53,159 nucleotides of DNA from Phoronis australis. Its lineage: Eukaryota > Phoronida > Phoronidae. The notes beneath the pieces were generated by a model, which saw nothing but the letters and a program-made list of their open reading frames with translations, was not told the DNA's origin and made no database searches. The stretch lies in contig NMRA01000223.1 of NCBI GenBank assembly GCA_002633005.1, forward strand, positions 163,710 to 216,868, in the 5' to 3' direction. A program made the position numbers and the translations under genes. This document shows, piece after piece, positions 1 through 11,290 of the stretch. How positions within the stretch are numbered: the stretch's first letter is position 1; every line of letters starts with the position of its first letter.

Positions 1-489
1 TATTATGCAAACAAGCTGTATTTTACACCATTAGTCAATGTTTTAGTCATTGAGGCACAAATTTTGCCCAGTCTCCAGTGTTTTGTGTTATTTTTGTTGC
101 CTGACAATGCCAGAATAACTTCCTAGTAACATTCAGACTTAGTTTGCATTTTTGCCACTGGGTGTCTCTTTACGTTTTTTAAATTTCACTGTTTACAATT
201 AATTTACAATAGTAAAACGTGTAATGTGAGTGTAATATTGTTCAATACAATGGCACTGATGGGACCATATTACTTGTTTTACAAAAAAGTCACCAAAACT
301 GTTGTTTTTACAAATATAAGTTTACTAAGCTCTTTGTTGATTATTATGTAGCTTCAAACTCAAATTTCTCAAATATGTGCAACTTTATATGTGGGAACTT
401 TTTAGATTTTGAAAACACTCTAATAAATGAATTAAAAAACACCAAAATAAAATTGCCCCCCTAAAGTACTCACAAAAAACATTTTCTAG
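1..489. other. AT-rich non-coding stretch
   Basis: I see no gene, RNA or clear repeat here. The sequence is AT-rich with scattered short A and T runs. Stops are frequent in all frames. Confidence 0.5.
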
Positions 490-3200
490 AGGCCCTACAA
501 AATCTGGCCCACCGACTAATAGACCTTACATAAACACAAATATCATTTCCATGCGTAAAGGAAATTCAATCACGAAATTTGGGGTCATTAGGTGCATCTG
601 TGGGTTCATTTATTGTAGTTTCCTGTTGATATACTTTTAACTGTTCACTCTCGCTCTTTGATAATTACCAGGGACATCTATCTCTTTCACACAAAGCATG
701 CAACTTCTTTGCAGTGTAATTCGCCTTTACTTCACTCTGCAGGTATATACACCACGCATAGAGTTTAACGTGCGCATGCGCAATTGCATTCTACCTTTTT
801 TATTATTCCTAGTCTTGTTATTCATCCTTCCTATTCAGGTTGTCATTAATGTTACATCGATTCACTTACAACAATCACATTCACTGTGGTTGATACGATA
901 ATCAAGGGATTTCTATTTATGATATAGTTTTGACCCAAAATACACCGGAATGATCCGAAATGGGTCAATGAGTGCATAACACCAAATTGCTACTCCTTCT
1001 AAAGGTTTTTAGATAGAATTCTTGATTTTTTAGCAAGTAGAAACTAGAGATCTGCATCCGAAATTTACTTTGAATTCCAATCGGATAAAGGGAACCGAGT
1101 TTCGGGTAAAAGGTCATTAAGTGCAAAAGTGATTTTTGAGATAGACCCTTCATAATCATGCATATGATAAATATTTATAAAGGAAGTTCAGTCACAAATT
1201 CAGTGTTTTTTTCTCTAAAATTTAAGACTTTTTCAATCAGCTCGTACCTGTATGTTTTATCACTGAGTGCGTTTAAGTTCATCGTGGTTCAACCAAAGAC
1301 CAAAAATTTACTACAGGATCCCAAAATGGGTCAACCAGTATATTTCTATGAAGTGCTTTTCCCTTTGTGCTTTTTAGATTGCTTCATCAAATTTCGTGAA
1401 CAGCTTGGTGCCATATGAGAGCACCTGCAACTTAAATGGAATTTCGATCTTATCAACTGAACCAAATTTCTAGGTGAAAAGTCAGTAAGAGCAAACGTGA
1501 TTATTAAACTAGACCTTCCATAATCACGTATATCATCATAAATTGTAAAGGAACTTCTCTCACAAGTTTTGGGGTTAATAGGTTCAAGGGTGGCGTCATT
1601 AAGTGCTGTTTTCTGTTGATACACTTACTATTCACTTTTGCTATTCACAGTCATCTCTCTCTTTCACACAAAGGATGCAATTTCTATGTAATGTAACAAG
1701 CCTATACTTTACTTTGCACCTTCGTACACGCGCAGAGTTGTAAGCGCGCATACGCAATTGCATTCTAGTTCTTGTTGTTACTGTTCATATTATCATTTTT
1801 GCTTTCATTTTCGGGTTGTTATTACTCTTACATGTATATAACAGTGTGGTTGATACGAAAATCAATGACTTTGTATTGAATATATACATAAAACTTGTTG
1901 TATCTATACCATTAACTTCGACTTTTTCAGTTTTTCAAATTTTCGTCAGATTTTTGAAATAACAATCAGACTGGCACGTTGCTGGTCATATCTGCTATGC
2001 ACATGTACAAGCATTCATTTGCGCGTTAGGTTACTAGTTTTTTCTAGTAAAAGAATCAGTTTTTAATGTAACGATTTATTACTTGAAAAGAGATAACAAA
2101 AATGAAAACAATGGTAACTGTCCAATGGGGTCGTAACATCTCCTGGAAATAGTTAATTAACAATATTTGCTATTGTTGTTAGCGATGAATCGGAACCTGG
2201 GTTGCACAGGATATAATATTTAACAATTGAAAACTGAGACAGATGTGTCATGTAATTGACAGTACTGTTCCAGATGTTACGGTTGGGACATGATTGCACG
2301 TTGAATGTTAATTATATTGGTGTAATGTTATTACTTTAATCTATTTTCCTGAAGTCTTATGATCGAGCGTTTTGAAGTTCCCATGCCAGACGTTACTGTT
2401 GAAGTAGTGCGGGAGGTGAATACGCAAAACGTTTTAACATGGCTGTATTGTACTCGACTAGTCGAACGCATGTGAGATAAAGTCACCTGAAATGGGTCAA
2501 TGAGCGTATTCAATGAAAATGCTTTTCCGTGTTGTTGTTAGATAGTTTCTTCGAAGTTGATTAACACGTACGCACCAGGAAAATATATTTGGAACTCCAG
2601 TCGGATCAAGGACACCCAGTTAAAGTTACTTAAGTACATAAGAAAATATTGAACTAGACATTTCACAATCATTGATATTGCACTGCAAGACTATCAGAGG
2701 GGTGAACGAGCATAATTTCATTGAGATACCTTACACCATGCAAGTTTTGAGATAGACTCTTCGCTTTGTGTAAAGAGGTAGATTTTTCATAGTTGCAATA
2801 TGAGAATACGGCCTTTCGACAAACTCAATTGTACCGATTTAAAGGTGAAAGGCTAGTGAGTGCAAAACTGATTTTCGAGCCAGAATTTTCCAATTTGCAC
2901 ATAAGGTTGATGTACTAATGGATTTCTTCTTACTTAATGTTACACAGGAGGTAGCTAGTCCCCGACCGCTCCCGGCGAATAACACAGCCGTCTTGCAAAT
3001 GTTATAATATTAACTTCAACAACAGCTGTAATTCTGGAATGATAGCCTTCCCATACAGCTTATACCCGAATTGACTCAAAGACGGCGTTGACAGATACCC
3101 ACGCGCGTTGCACAGCCTTCAGGGTCAATAAAGGCAAATTTGGATTCTTTAAGTGCAAATTTGTGTTGACATTCTAACTTCACTCACTTGTTCTTTCCTA
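490..3200. repeat. Diverged tandem-repeat array
   Basis: Several recognisable words recur in the same order. 'ATGGGTCAATGAGTGCAT'-like text occurs at about 958, 1326 and 2491. An 'AGACC(C)TTCATAATCA...AAAGGAA.TTCA.TCACAAA' block occurs at about 520, 1144 and 1510. A 'CTTTCACACAAA..ATGCAA' block occurs at about 685 and 1662, and a decayed form near 3212. The longest pair of units (about 510-900 and 1505-1860) lies about 1 kb apart, with sub-units of about 360 bp inside (about 954-1316 and 1317-1560). Copies differ by many substitutions and small indels, so the array is old. No coding potential is shared between units. It could be an eroded satellite or nested copies of a non-autonomous element. 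Confidence 0.55.
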
Positions 3201-3203
3201 GTA

Positions 3204-3609
3204 TACTAGGAACAACTCCCGCTTTCACACAAACGACGAAACTTTTATACTGTATAATAAATACATCATTAAGAACGCGACTTTAGTATTTGTTAGCAAG
3301 GCTAATACTGGTACGTTCGTAATACCGAAAGACGAAGTAGAAACGCTGCACTATTCAATTGAAAAGGACCATGAACAAAATAAAACCTTAGTTAAAGGCA
3401 GTGGCGTTGCTATTGAAAATCCAAGCGCTTTGACCCAGTGGATAATGCTTGTGCCCGAGTTAAGCAGGTTGCTGACTGAGTTTGAATGTCAGAACGGTTT
3501 TGAGGAGACAAGCCACCACGAAGACATTCCATACTTCCAGAACATGATCAAGAACAATGCAACTAGTTTGTATTGCGAAATATCAGTCAAGAAGAAACCA
3601 TTTCGTTAG
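3204..3609 (+). pseudogene. Eroded coding region, uncharacterised protein family (best-preserved block)
   Basis: An open frame of about 135 codons runs from just after a good splice acceptor (pyrimidine-rich tract ending in CCTAG at about 3202) to a TAG at 3607-3609. It lacks an early ATG, so an ORF search that requires one misses it. The translation has normal protein composition and includes FVSKANTGTFVIPKDEVE near residue 34 and NPSALTQWIMLVPELSRLL near residue 83, followed by HHED. From memory, the second motif resembles the N-terminal part of an uncharacterised family common in fish and invertebrate genomes ('NPxALxRWM..GPEI.RL'). I cannot confirm this. Protein-like text continues in shifting frames to about 4270, so I read this as a decayed copy, possibly of a multi-copy or transposon-borne gene. 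An alternative is one live exon followed by unrelated text. Confidence 0.4.
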
Positions 3610-4270
3610 CCAAGGTGATGCACTTATGATGAAAGATTCTGACAGGTGTAGCCATGCCATCGAACTGAGTTAAGAACAAAAATATGACAACTAAAAGCAA
3701 CGCCCTATTTGAAAAATCGCTACAAGAGCTGACTCTTTTCAATAAAAAATTGTCGAGTCTGCTGTTTTCAAAGCAGCTATCGGAGTCGAGAAGCCTAAAA
3801 CAGTGACTAAACAACGCATAGATGGCCACAGCTTATTTCATGAAATGTATTTTGTCTCGACAAGTTCTAGAAGCTAGCCTGGGTGACTGTTTATGTACTA
3901 TAATCATCCTTGACCACATTGGAAGTCTGCGATTACCTTCACAGTACCTTAAACAGACATTCCTGTATCTGTCGAAGCCAAAGTCTCTAATGGACCAGCT
4001 AATGCCCATAGCTTTTCTCGAAACGCAACTACGGCAATCAGTCAGTTCAATTAAAAGTTTGGCCTAGTGGGGACATTCTAACCTTCACACCTGCAAGGAA
4101 GTTCATATTGCAGTTGATACTTACACTGAAGCAGTTTCAAGGTCACCACAAAAGCTTCTAGAGATTAAGGTGATCGTACCAAAGATTTTCTCCAAACGCA
4201 AATGTCTCTAATCTTGAAGAATTCCTTGTGGAACTCGAAGAATAAAGAGGAATCGTTAGCACTAGATATC
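3610..4270 (+). pseudogene. Frameshifted continuation of the 3204-3609 coding remnant
   Basis: Protein-like segments appear in all three + frames with stops between them. Examples are NALFEKSLQELTLFNKKLSS near 3700, a 3822-4067 open frame, and NVSNLEEFLVELEE near 4200. The order fits progressive frameshifting of one long coding sequence, but this is inference. It ends at a (CA)n microsatellite. Confidence 0.3.
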
Positions 4271-4292
4271 TCAGCATTCCCCTGTCCTTTAA

Positions 4293-4302
4293 AACACACA
4301 CA

Positions 4303-4345
<43 letters not shown>

Positions 4346-4359
4346 ACACACACACATAC
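4293..4359. repeat. (CA)n microsatellite
   Basis: About 32 CA units with a few interruptions, followed by a short TATA-rich tail. A weaker CA-rich patch is at 4532-4560. The apparent Cys/Val-repeat and His/Thr-repeat ORFs across it are translation artefacts. Confidence 0.95.
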
Positions 4360-4372
4360 ATATAAATATATA

Positions 4373-6889
4373 TGGGTATTTTGGTAGCAGACCTTCTTTT
4401 GTTTTCGTGATGCCACTTACACTCGGCGATCTACTATGTCAACTTTCATCTGAAGAAAGACATTTATGTAGACACAACGAAAGTTTGTTGGACAAACTTT
4501 ATAAGGCCAAGAACAGCTTATTTTTCAAGGAAACACAAACACACACACGCATACACATATATAATATAACCCACTGTCAGTCTATTCTTTCTGCTTGTCC
4601 TGGCATGCCATAGGCAAATACCCATATGGGATTGCACACTGCATACGCTTTGATCAAGGGTAAGCAAAGATTGCTGGCTATTATAGTGGGTGCTGATGTT
4701 GTGGCCGGCGAAAGAAGCTTCAAGACTAGTGTAGTGAGACTTTAGGGACTGATAATAATCCCCAACCTTCTAAAAAGAGCCGCAAAACTTTCACTTTACG
4801 TGGTCAAGCAGCTTTCTCGAATTTTGAGAAAAACGGTGTTGCGTTATATGGGCTTCCTTGTGCTCAAGAAGTGTTAACTTGATAAACTTCTAAAAACCAC
4901 TGCAGAAAACAATTAATACACATTTTCCATCAGGACACGTGTTCTTTGCAATCATCGTCAAAATGTGAAAGTAGCTTTGATTCCAGCTTTTACACATTTA
5001 CCGATATAGGAAGACCAACAACAGCAAGGCCATAATCATACAAGTTATGCAGTTCAGATACGTGTAGCTTATGGAAGCAAATTTCATCGTCAACTTTCTT
5101 TTCACTCTCTTTCGGCAAGGCACGGGTTTGGCAAGTTTGCAATGGCTTCAGTTTTCAAATGAAGCCACTTTCGTCATTTTCACCGAGTTACCTTATGTGT
5201 AGATGAGTTAAGCATTTGTTGAGATAGCAAACTTTTATGGACATAGCATTGCGAGCAAGAAGTCATCATTCTTCTACTGCCATCTTTCGTTGACTGGAGT
5301 CTAACTTCAAGGTTGACCAGTTGTACAGTTCACCGTTTGGTCCATTTCAAGTAATGCATGCATTTGACTTTTCGTCTAGGGACTGGTGTTTCGATTTTCT
5401 GAATTTCACCTTGCAGCGTGTGCGCCTTGTAACCCTTTCCCATGTTCTTCCCATTCTTATTGAGCAAACTTAACGTGACACTGCGGAAGCCGTTGTGTTT
5501 TGTGTTGTAGCATATTTTGCACGTTACATCGTCAGAAGGAAAGCACTGGACTTGAAAGAACACCACTTACATTAACTAGTGCACAATGTGAAGAAATTTT
5601 GCAAACATCTCCCATCCGTTGATTGAGCAGGGCGTCTAAGAGGGGTGCTGTCATCATGACCATAGGTTCAACATTTCTTCTAATCAATAACTGACTCGTT
5701 ATTTTTTTACCATTGCAGAAATGAAACCAAAAATACATGTAGCCATTTTATATTATAAAAAGTGGCTTTTTCAAAAACACATGCGAAATAAATATTTTCC
5801 ATAGTTCATGCGAAACAATAAAAATATATTGTTCCAACGCTGCATCGTTCCTACAGACTGCAGTTCTGATATTTTGGAATAAGCAACATGCACTACGGAC
5901 TTAAAGGTACCTTTTGTAGGTAATAATTATCGGAGTAAAGGGCTGACATAAACTTGAAACTTAGGTCTTAATAAACAACTTGCACTATGTGAATGGCTAC
6001 TTTACACGTAATTATTTAAACAGGAAATCCACCCTCCTGTTTTCAGATGTGCCTAATTCCACTAAATGTCTTCAATCCAACCAATTAAATCAATTTACGA
6101 TATTTTTAATCGACTTAGTTCATCAGTTGAGTAAATTACCTTAATTAGTAAATCCCGTACAAAAAATACCACTAGAACAATGAACAGTAGGTCAATAAGC
6201 TTTCTCAGAGCTGATGTCATCTGCTTAAATATTGCTGTCTGGATGAACATGGGTCAGCTTCAATTGTTAGACAATATATCAATGAACACATACAATTAAG
6301 AAATAGACATTTGTTGAAAAAAAGTGTTCTTCGAGGCAATTAATTACGTTTGGGCCTGTTTTAAAGTTTAGTGCAGCAAGAGCCTTGAACTATTGTGAAC
6401 AAATAAACCCTGGTTTTTAGTGTTTTTCGTCCTACTAGAAGTTTTAAACTACCTCAATTATTTTAGTTGGTTAAACTTATGTCAAAACCAATTTCAAACT
6501 AAAGTATAGAAACACATTTCTTACAAAAAATACAATAACATTGAAGATGTTGATTGTAATGTACTATTTTTGCATTAAGCTTTAGGTCCACCGGTGCAAT
6601 TTTGGGGTCATTAAATGATAATTCTTTTTCCACGCTATGCATTTGCGCAGTGGGATGAGTTTCTTTGTTGACTGATTGCCAGGTCGGAATACAGCAGTGT
6701 CACTACGAGTTTGGTAGTTTATATAATTTCATATAAATTGGTATGGTCATCGTTACAAGGCACAGTTTTAGGGATTTGTTTATTTCAATATCAAATGACG
6801 ATTACCAGATTTTTCTGTGTCACTTGTGGCGTTTTCATTAAATTATGATTGACAATGAGCACACAGTCTCCAGGAAGCCACAAAGTGGC
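4373..6889. other. Gene-poor stretch with possible coding debris
   Basis: A few + strand segments look faintly protein-like (for example around 4630-4740 and 4750-4870) but are short, broken and unrecognised. From about 5760 to 6889 the sequence is AT-rich with no open frame of note. I can support no gene. Confidence 0.4.
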
Positions 6890-7537
6890 GCTTGATTATT
6901 TACGGTTTTAATAAGACATGGCATGCTTAAGTTGCAGTTCCAGCACTTTTAAGGGATTAAATGTCCAAAAACCACAGGTCAGGTAGAGAAAAATAATACA
7001 TATCCATGTCATCATGCACACAGTGTGTACAGAAATAACCTGAAAAAGAGGTGGATATTTGAAACGTACTCTGTGGATTGTTGCCTGACCTTAGCTATAA
7101 CCACCATCAAGCAACAATGGGAATATTCAGCATTGATTGAGTCCACTGTCACTAATTAACATGTTAGAAAAGAACCCGAACATTACAAATATCATTTTGA
7201 TGTACTATAAGAACACGGAACCTAAGTCAAATATGATCTCAACTATGACATCAAACATTAACTCGACTGCTGGGACGCCTACATCGGCCATCGTCCCCGT
7301 TAACATTCATCTTCGTATTGCACCGTTTTCATGCAATTTCAGTTTCAGTTGGCAGTGCAACTTACATGTACCGGCCCTAAGCCATTTCACCATGACTTTA
7401 AGTGCTCGCAAAATCGTCTCAGAAAAGATCAACCACCACTGAGTAATAAGCGTCACTTCCGTCGTGATAGATGCTTTCTACATTTCCGAAACCTTTGTGA
7501 AGCCTAGCGTCACATGCTGTTTGTGTTTTCCTTGCAG
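6890..7537 (+). repeat. Intron segment upstream of kringle exon 1, duplicated upstream of kringle exon 2
   Basis: Text around 6950-7150 ('AAGAGGTGGATA', 'GAAACGTACTCT.TGGAT', 'CCTGACCT..CTA.AACCACC', 'ATTCAGCATTG', 'CACT.ATTAACATGTTA') recurs in the same order at about 13760-13970. Further matches ('CAGCTGACAGTG/CAGTTGGCAGTG', 'AAGATCAACCACCACT') run up to the acceptors. Hence the duplication that made the two kringle exons included at least about 600 bp of upstream intron. Confidence 0.75.
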
Positions 7538-7819
7538 AGAAAAAACCCGGGTGCAAAGTTGACGTGAAAGGAATTAAGTACTATGGTGAAGTTGACCACG
7601 CAAAGACGGGACAACGGTGCAGAGTATGGGATTCACTGGAAGTTCAGAAACACATGTCCAAAAGGAAACGTTTAATTAGATCATTCAAGGGATGGTCCAG
7701 AAAAGTGCAACTTTCAAATTATTGTCGAAATCCGGACTACTCGGAGGTTGGTCCTTGGTGTTATATAGAAGATGAGAATGTACCTTCGTGGCGTGTTTGT
7801 GACATCGAAATGTGTGACG
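7538..7819 (+). CDS. Kringle-domain exon 1 (internal exon of a larger gene)
   Basis: A 282-bp internal exon between a TTTTCCTTGCAG acceptor and a GTAAGT donor. It starts with two bases of a codon and ends with one, so both flanking introns are phase 1, the usual symmetric arrangement of shuffled extracellular modules. The 94-codon translation carries all six kringle cysteines in order: GCK near residue 7, QRCRVW, NYCRNPD, GPWCYIED, RVCDI, EMC. The second-to-third cysteine spacing is about 7 residues longer than in plasminogen kringles. The acidic pair before PSW sits where lysine-binding kringles carry their Asp residues, but ligand binding is not shown. Kringles are disulphide-bonded extracellular binding modules, so the product should be secreted or membrane-anchored. 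I found no signal peptide, protease or other domain exon nearby. The open frame continues past the donor to 7995, but that part is intron and transposon. Confidence 0.9.
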
Positions 7820-7828
7820 GTAAGTACT

Positions 7829-9850
7829 GTTCAGCGACTGGATTACTAGACCTCGTCCGATGTGCCTCACGGTTAACACAGCAGCAGCCCCAGAAACTGC
7901 ATCTGTTAACAAACAGAATGCGTAGAACGGGACTATGGTGGAACACCACACAACTACAGGTGGTTACATTTGCCACTGACTTCACCTGTCTTTAAATCCA
8001 ATCAGTACTGATTAAGTCAGGATGTTGATGGTTCTGCATGTAAACGGAGATCTGAAGTGTCTGCACACAGTTATACTGGAAACTTGATCGAGGTGGTTGG
8101 AATCTTAAATCTAACAAAATCGTCTATGTCATTTTTTGAAAATTCCAAAATACGTACTTAAAGTTTACATTATTCTATTCTGTACACAAATAATTGCTTG
8201 TATATGTAAATCCCGGAGGTGAATTGCAGTTGGTAAACATTCGAGTTGAAAAACTGATCGAAAGAAAGTTTGCACACTATCTACACCTTGGTTTCTCCAC
8301 GACAAAACAACTTAGGACTGCTATAAATATCAAGATTCAAGAGTAATTTCCCTATAATACTTCCACAATTCAACTAACTATAAAAAGCGAATATCAGTTA
8401 TCACATTAATCATAATGAAATGAGACCTGAAAACGTATTTCTCGACCCAAAATTTCGTCTTAGTTGTATCTTCGCGATGTAAAATTAATGAGGACTTGAC
8501 TATTTTTTTATTTATTGCGATATTTGAAATGAGAGTGGCCTCTTCAGTGATACCATTGCTTTTCAAGATGGCCCTCAAGAACAAACATAAAACAGTAATA
8601 TAATACAATGAGGTAATGAAACAACAATTAAATATACGAAACAAAAATACAATTAAAACAAGTTGAGAATTAGGACAAGAAATAAATGAAGGAAAATGGT
8701 GAAAATTTAACTAACATAGAGGAAATAGATAAAGAGAAGACTCTAAATAGTAAATACGTAACCCCACGGCTAGCTGTGCCTGCGGCATTACGTGGTGTAA
8801 TTGCCTACACAAGAAAACATAAGTGAACGTTTTAACTATTAAAGTTGACATATATTTCTCGCAGTTCATGTTTTTTCATTCAAATTTAATGGGATCATTT
8901 TTTATACAAAAAAGACACGTGGTTATCAAGTCAGTGAGAGCGGGAAATTTGGAATTCGATTTTGAAAGCCTCGGCCCTGCCATATACAAGGGGACAGATA
9001 TCAATTGCTCGAGTACACATTGTATGCTGCAGAGGTTATATAAACATAAGTCTCAAGGCACTAGAGAGTAAATGTAGATAGATACATGTAGTAAGATTGA
9101 TAGATAGATAGATAAATGGATAGATACATAAATAGATAGATACTTATATAGATAGATGGATAGATTGGTACTAATATAGTTACATAGATAGATAGTTAGA
9201 TAGCTTATTTAGCAATTCAAGTGTTATGACAGGCAGTAGAGAAGAGAGCCAGGTCCCAATTGCAATCAGAAACCTGCAGTAAAGTATATCTGCGTAGAAT
9301 AGTTCGGCACACTACCTCGCGGGTGCAGAGGTCGATACGACATTGATCTACTGGTATAAAAATAAATGAGAGATAATACACAGTGTACGGCCTATATATG
9401 ATATAACAAGAATGAATGTATGTCCATTTGGTGCATCCACGTACGTTTTGATGAACTAGACGTACGTGTATATAGTGAACTACATTGCGTAATTTTCATA
9501 TAGAATTCATGTGGTTGCCCTGAGAAGGCTGACCAGTAAACGAAGTACAGAAATTCTTAATGGCGTTGTCAGGGGTGAGAAATGTCGCATTAGATACCAT
9601 AGGTTACTTTTTTCTAATCACGCTAAAAGTGAGGATAGCAATGACGATTTCCCCGAAGCGAAGGTAGGCAAACTCACGTCTGGCTCGCGCCTAGCTCACG
9701 GTAATTTCCTGGCACACTCAAGCTTACGTTCGCGCCAGATGTCATGGTTGATTTATGCCTCACCCTCAGGGTGTCTCTGAAAACGATCACGCCTTTCCAT
9801 AGCGCACGCACCCCGCACGAAATGTAATAATTCATTGGCTGTAGCTTACT
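7829..9850. mobile_element. 2-kb TIR DNA-transposon-like insertion in the first kringle intron
   Basis: The paralogous intron after kringle 2 reads GGTAAGTACT-AGCACGC without interruption. After kringle 1 the same text is split: GGTAAGTACT at 7819-7828 and TACTAGCACGCC at about 9847-9858. The shared TACT is a candidate 4-bp target duplication. The ends form a diverged inverted repeat: CAGCGACTGGATTACTAGAC at 7834 versus, reading inward from the right end, CAGCCAATGAATTATTACAT. About 19 of 27 positions agree, with further matches (TCGT, GTGC) beyond. The interior has no transposase I recognise, so it is probably non-autonomous. It contains a (GATA)n tract. Superfamily not assigned. Confidence 0.6.
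9071..9212. repeat. Degenerate (GATA)n microsatellite
   Basis: GATA/TAGA units interrupted by GATG, TACATA and TTAGATAG variants over about 140 bp, inside the 2-kb inserted element. Confidence 0.9.
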
Positions 9851-9935
9851 AGCACGCCACGCATGCCGATTTTGAAGCTGAGTGGCTGTGTAGTCTGACT
9901 GCATCTACATCAAAAACTGCATTTGGTATTATAGA
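9851..9935 (+). repeat. Intron fragment paralogous to the post-kringle-2 intron (part 1)
   Basis: CTAGCACGC.AC, then GCTGAGT.GCTGTG.AGTCTGA, TGCAT.TACATCAAAAACT and CATTTGGTATT match 14578-14663 closely. The match stops abruptly where the Penelope-like remnant begins and resumes at about 10671. Confidence 0.75.
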
Positions 9936-10665
9936 TTAAATCATTTTTTTGGCAACAGTAGGATTAAAAACCGGAAAATCGCCGCACAAATAAAAAAATT
10001 CATGACACTTCCTTTCAAAAATGAATGAGGCAGACAAGGGAGATGTTATCGGACCCGAGAAAAGGAAAGTTTTCTTTTCTCTTGGTTGCGGCGGGCCCAG
10101 TGGTATAAAATTGAAACATCAATTACATGTATCTCGCGTTGTTCATTGCATAGACCCAGCCGTTGAACTGGGAATTGTTTTCAAACGTCTTCGAAAACTT
10201 TAAAATATGCTGTATAAACTGAAGTTACCCATCCCTTTACTGAAGAAGAGCAATGTTGCGTATCGGGTTGAAAGTGACAACTGTAAGGAATTCCATATTG
10301 TACTCAAGCAGACACGGCTCTCTGACAGGTTGAAAGAACATCACACCTCAGAGAAACGTAACATATATAGGCACTGTGTTAGCAACAATCACCAAGCTAG
10401 TTCAGTTAGTATTACATGTATCTTCTGAGAACCTAATATGGAGCTACTGTACATTAAAGAGTCATTGGCCATTCAAAACCAACTCTGGTGATGACCAGCT
10501 ACTGACTACATTCCCTGTAAAATCTCACTTCACTTTATTGATGTTACCTGAGCTGTATGTTGACACTTGTTGTCCTTAATTGTTGTAAATATGATCCTCA
10601 AGATGTCTAGTGGAAAGACGAAACGTTGAATTGAACATGAACTTTGGTGTGGCGATCGTCCGGTT
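9936..10665 (+). mobile_element. Penelope-like element fragment (3' end), inserted in kringle intron
   Basis: This segment is absent from the paralogous intron at 14663, which defines it as an insertion. It encodes the C-terminal part of a Penelope-like polyprotein. At 10060-10200 the frame reads ..GPSGIKLKHQL.. and ..DPAVELGIVFKRLRKL. At 10207-10428 it reads PIPLLKKSNVAYRVESDNC, then TRLSDRLKEHHTSEK and IYRHCVSNNH, and near 10440 ELLYIKESLAIQNQLW. This order matches the linker and GIY-YIG endonuclease of Penelope-like elements. The catalytic Tyr and Gly of the YIG motif are replaced (by His and Val), and a frame break separates the last motif, so it is dead. It is heavily 5'-truncated. Confidence 0.7.
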
Positions 10666-10730
10666 TTTAATTTCTGCTGACGTGGATTCCCACGCATATT
10701 TTACTTTTACCCACTACTGAAAGATACATG
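10666..10730 (+). repeat. Intron fragment paralogous to the post-kringle-2 intron (part 2)
   Basis: TTCTGCTGA.G..GATTCC.A...ATAT and ACT.CTGAA.GATAC match 14665-14720, resuming after the Penelope-like insertion. Similarity fades beyond about 10730. Confidence 0.6.
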
Positions 10731-11087
10731 TACATATAAGGGAAGTTACTCATCAAAAGTACACAGCCCGCGTCTGTAGTAAACTCATCACGAACGCATC
10801 GCTCAGCCACGGAAAGCGGTTGTCCGATACCGTGGTTAGCCAGGTGACCAGTAGCATAACCGGTGAAGAAATACTCGACCAGTCTGCATTTTTAAATCAT
10901 TCTTGGAAATTCTATGTTTTACTTTTGAAAACTTTCTTTACTTGACTGCCAACATCTTGGAATGACATTCCCCCTCTGAACTTTTCTCCGTATGTTCTTA
11001 CACTTTACTGTATGGGACTACATTACTTTCAGCTTTGGCTCACTATTTCTAAGTCCTAGACAGTTTCTTACTACCTTGCCTGCAAAG

Positions 11088-11290
11088 TATAGCAACTGGA
11101 TTACTAGACTTCGTGGGGGCTGCCTCCGGTCTGGCAACGAGTGACCGTAATCGGACACAGACCGGAGAGTGAGGCGTTTATCGGACGTGGCAAGTGGCGT
11201 GAGCGTAAGCGTGACCTTACAGTGCTCGGTAGGCGTGAACAAAGCGCAAACACCCCGTGAGCCCGGCCTGAGTTTCCCTACCTTCGTTAC
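11088..11290. mobile_element. Solo terminal arm of the 7829-9850 TIR family
   Basis: The left edge (AGCAACTGGATTACTAGAC, then TTCGT) matches the left end of the 2-kb element at 7834. Read on the reverse strand, the whole 200-bp stretch also aligns with that element's right arm (about 9655-9850) through GAAGGTAGG.AAACTCA, GGCTC, GCTTACG, CGCCA, GCCTCAC and CACGAA. It is therefore a second, truncated member, and it shows that the family's terminal arms are about 200 bp long. Confidence 0.55.

Noticed and set aside
4158-4416. Cys/Val-rich and His/Thr-rich ORFs
   Set aside because: They are translations of the (CA)n microsatellite in different frames.
7820-7995. Extension of the kringle 1 frame beyond the donor
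   Set aside because: Follows a consensus donor, enters the inserted TIR element and has no counterpart after kringle 2.
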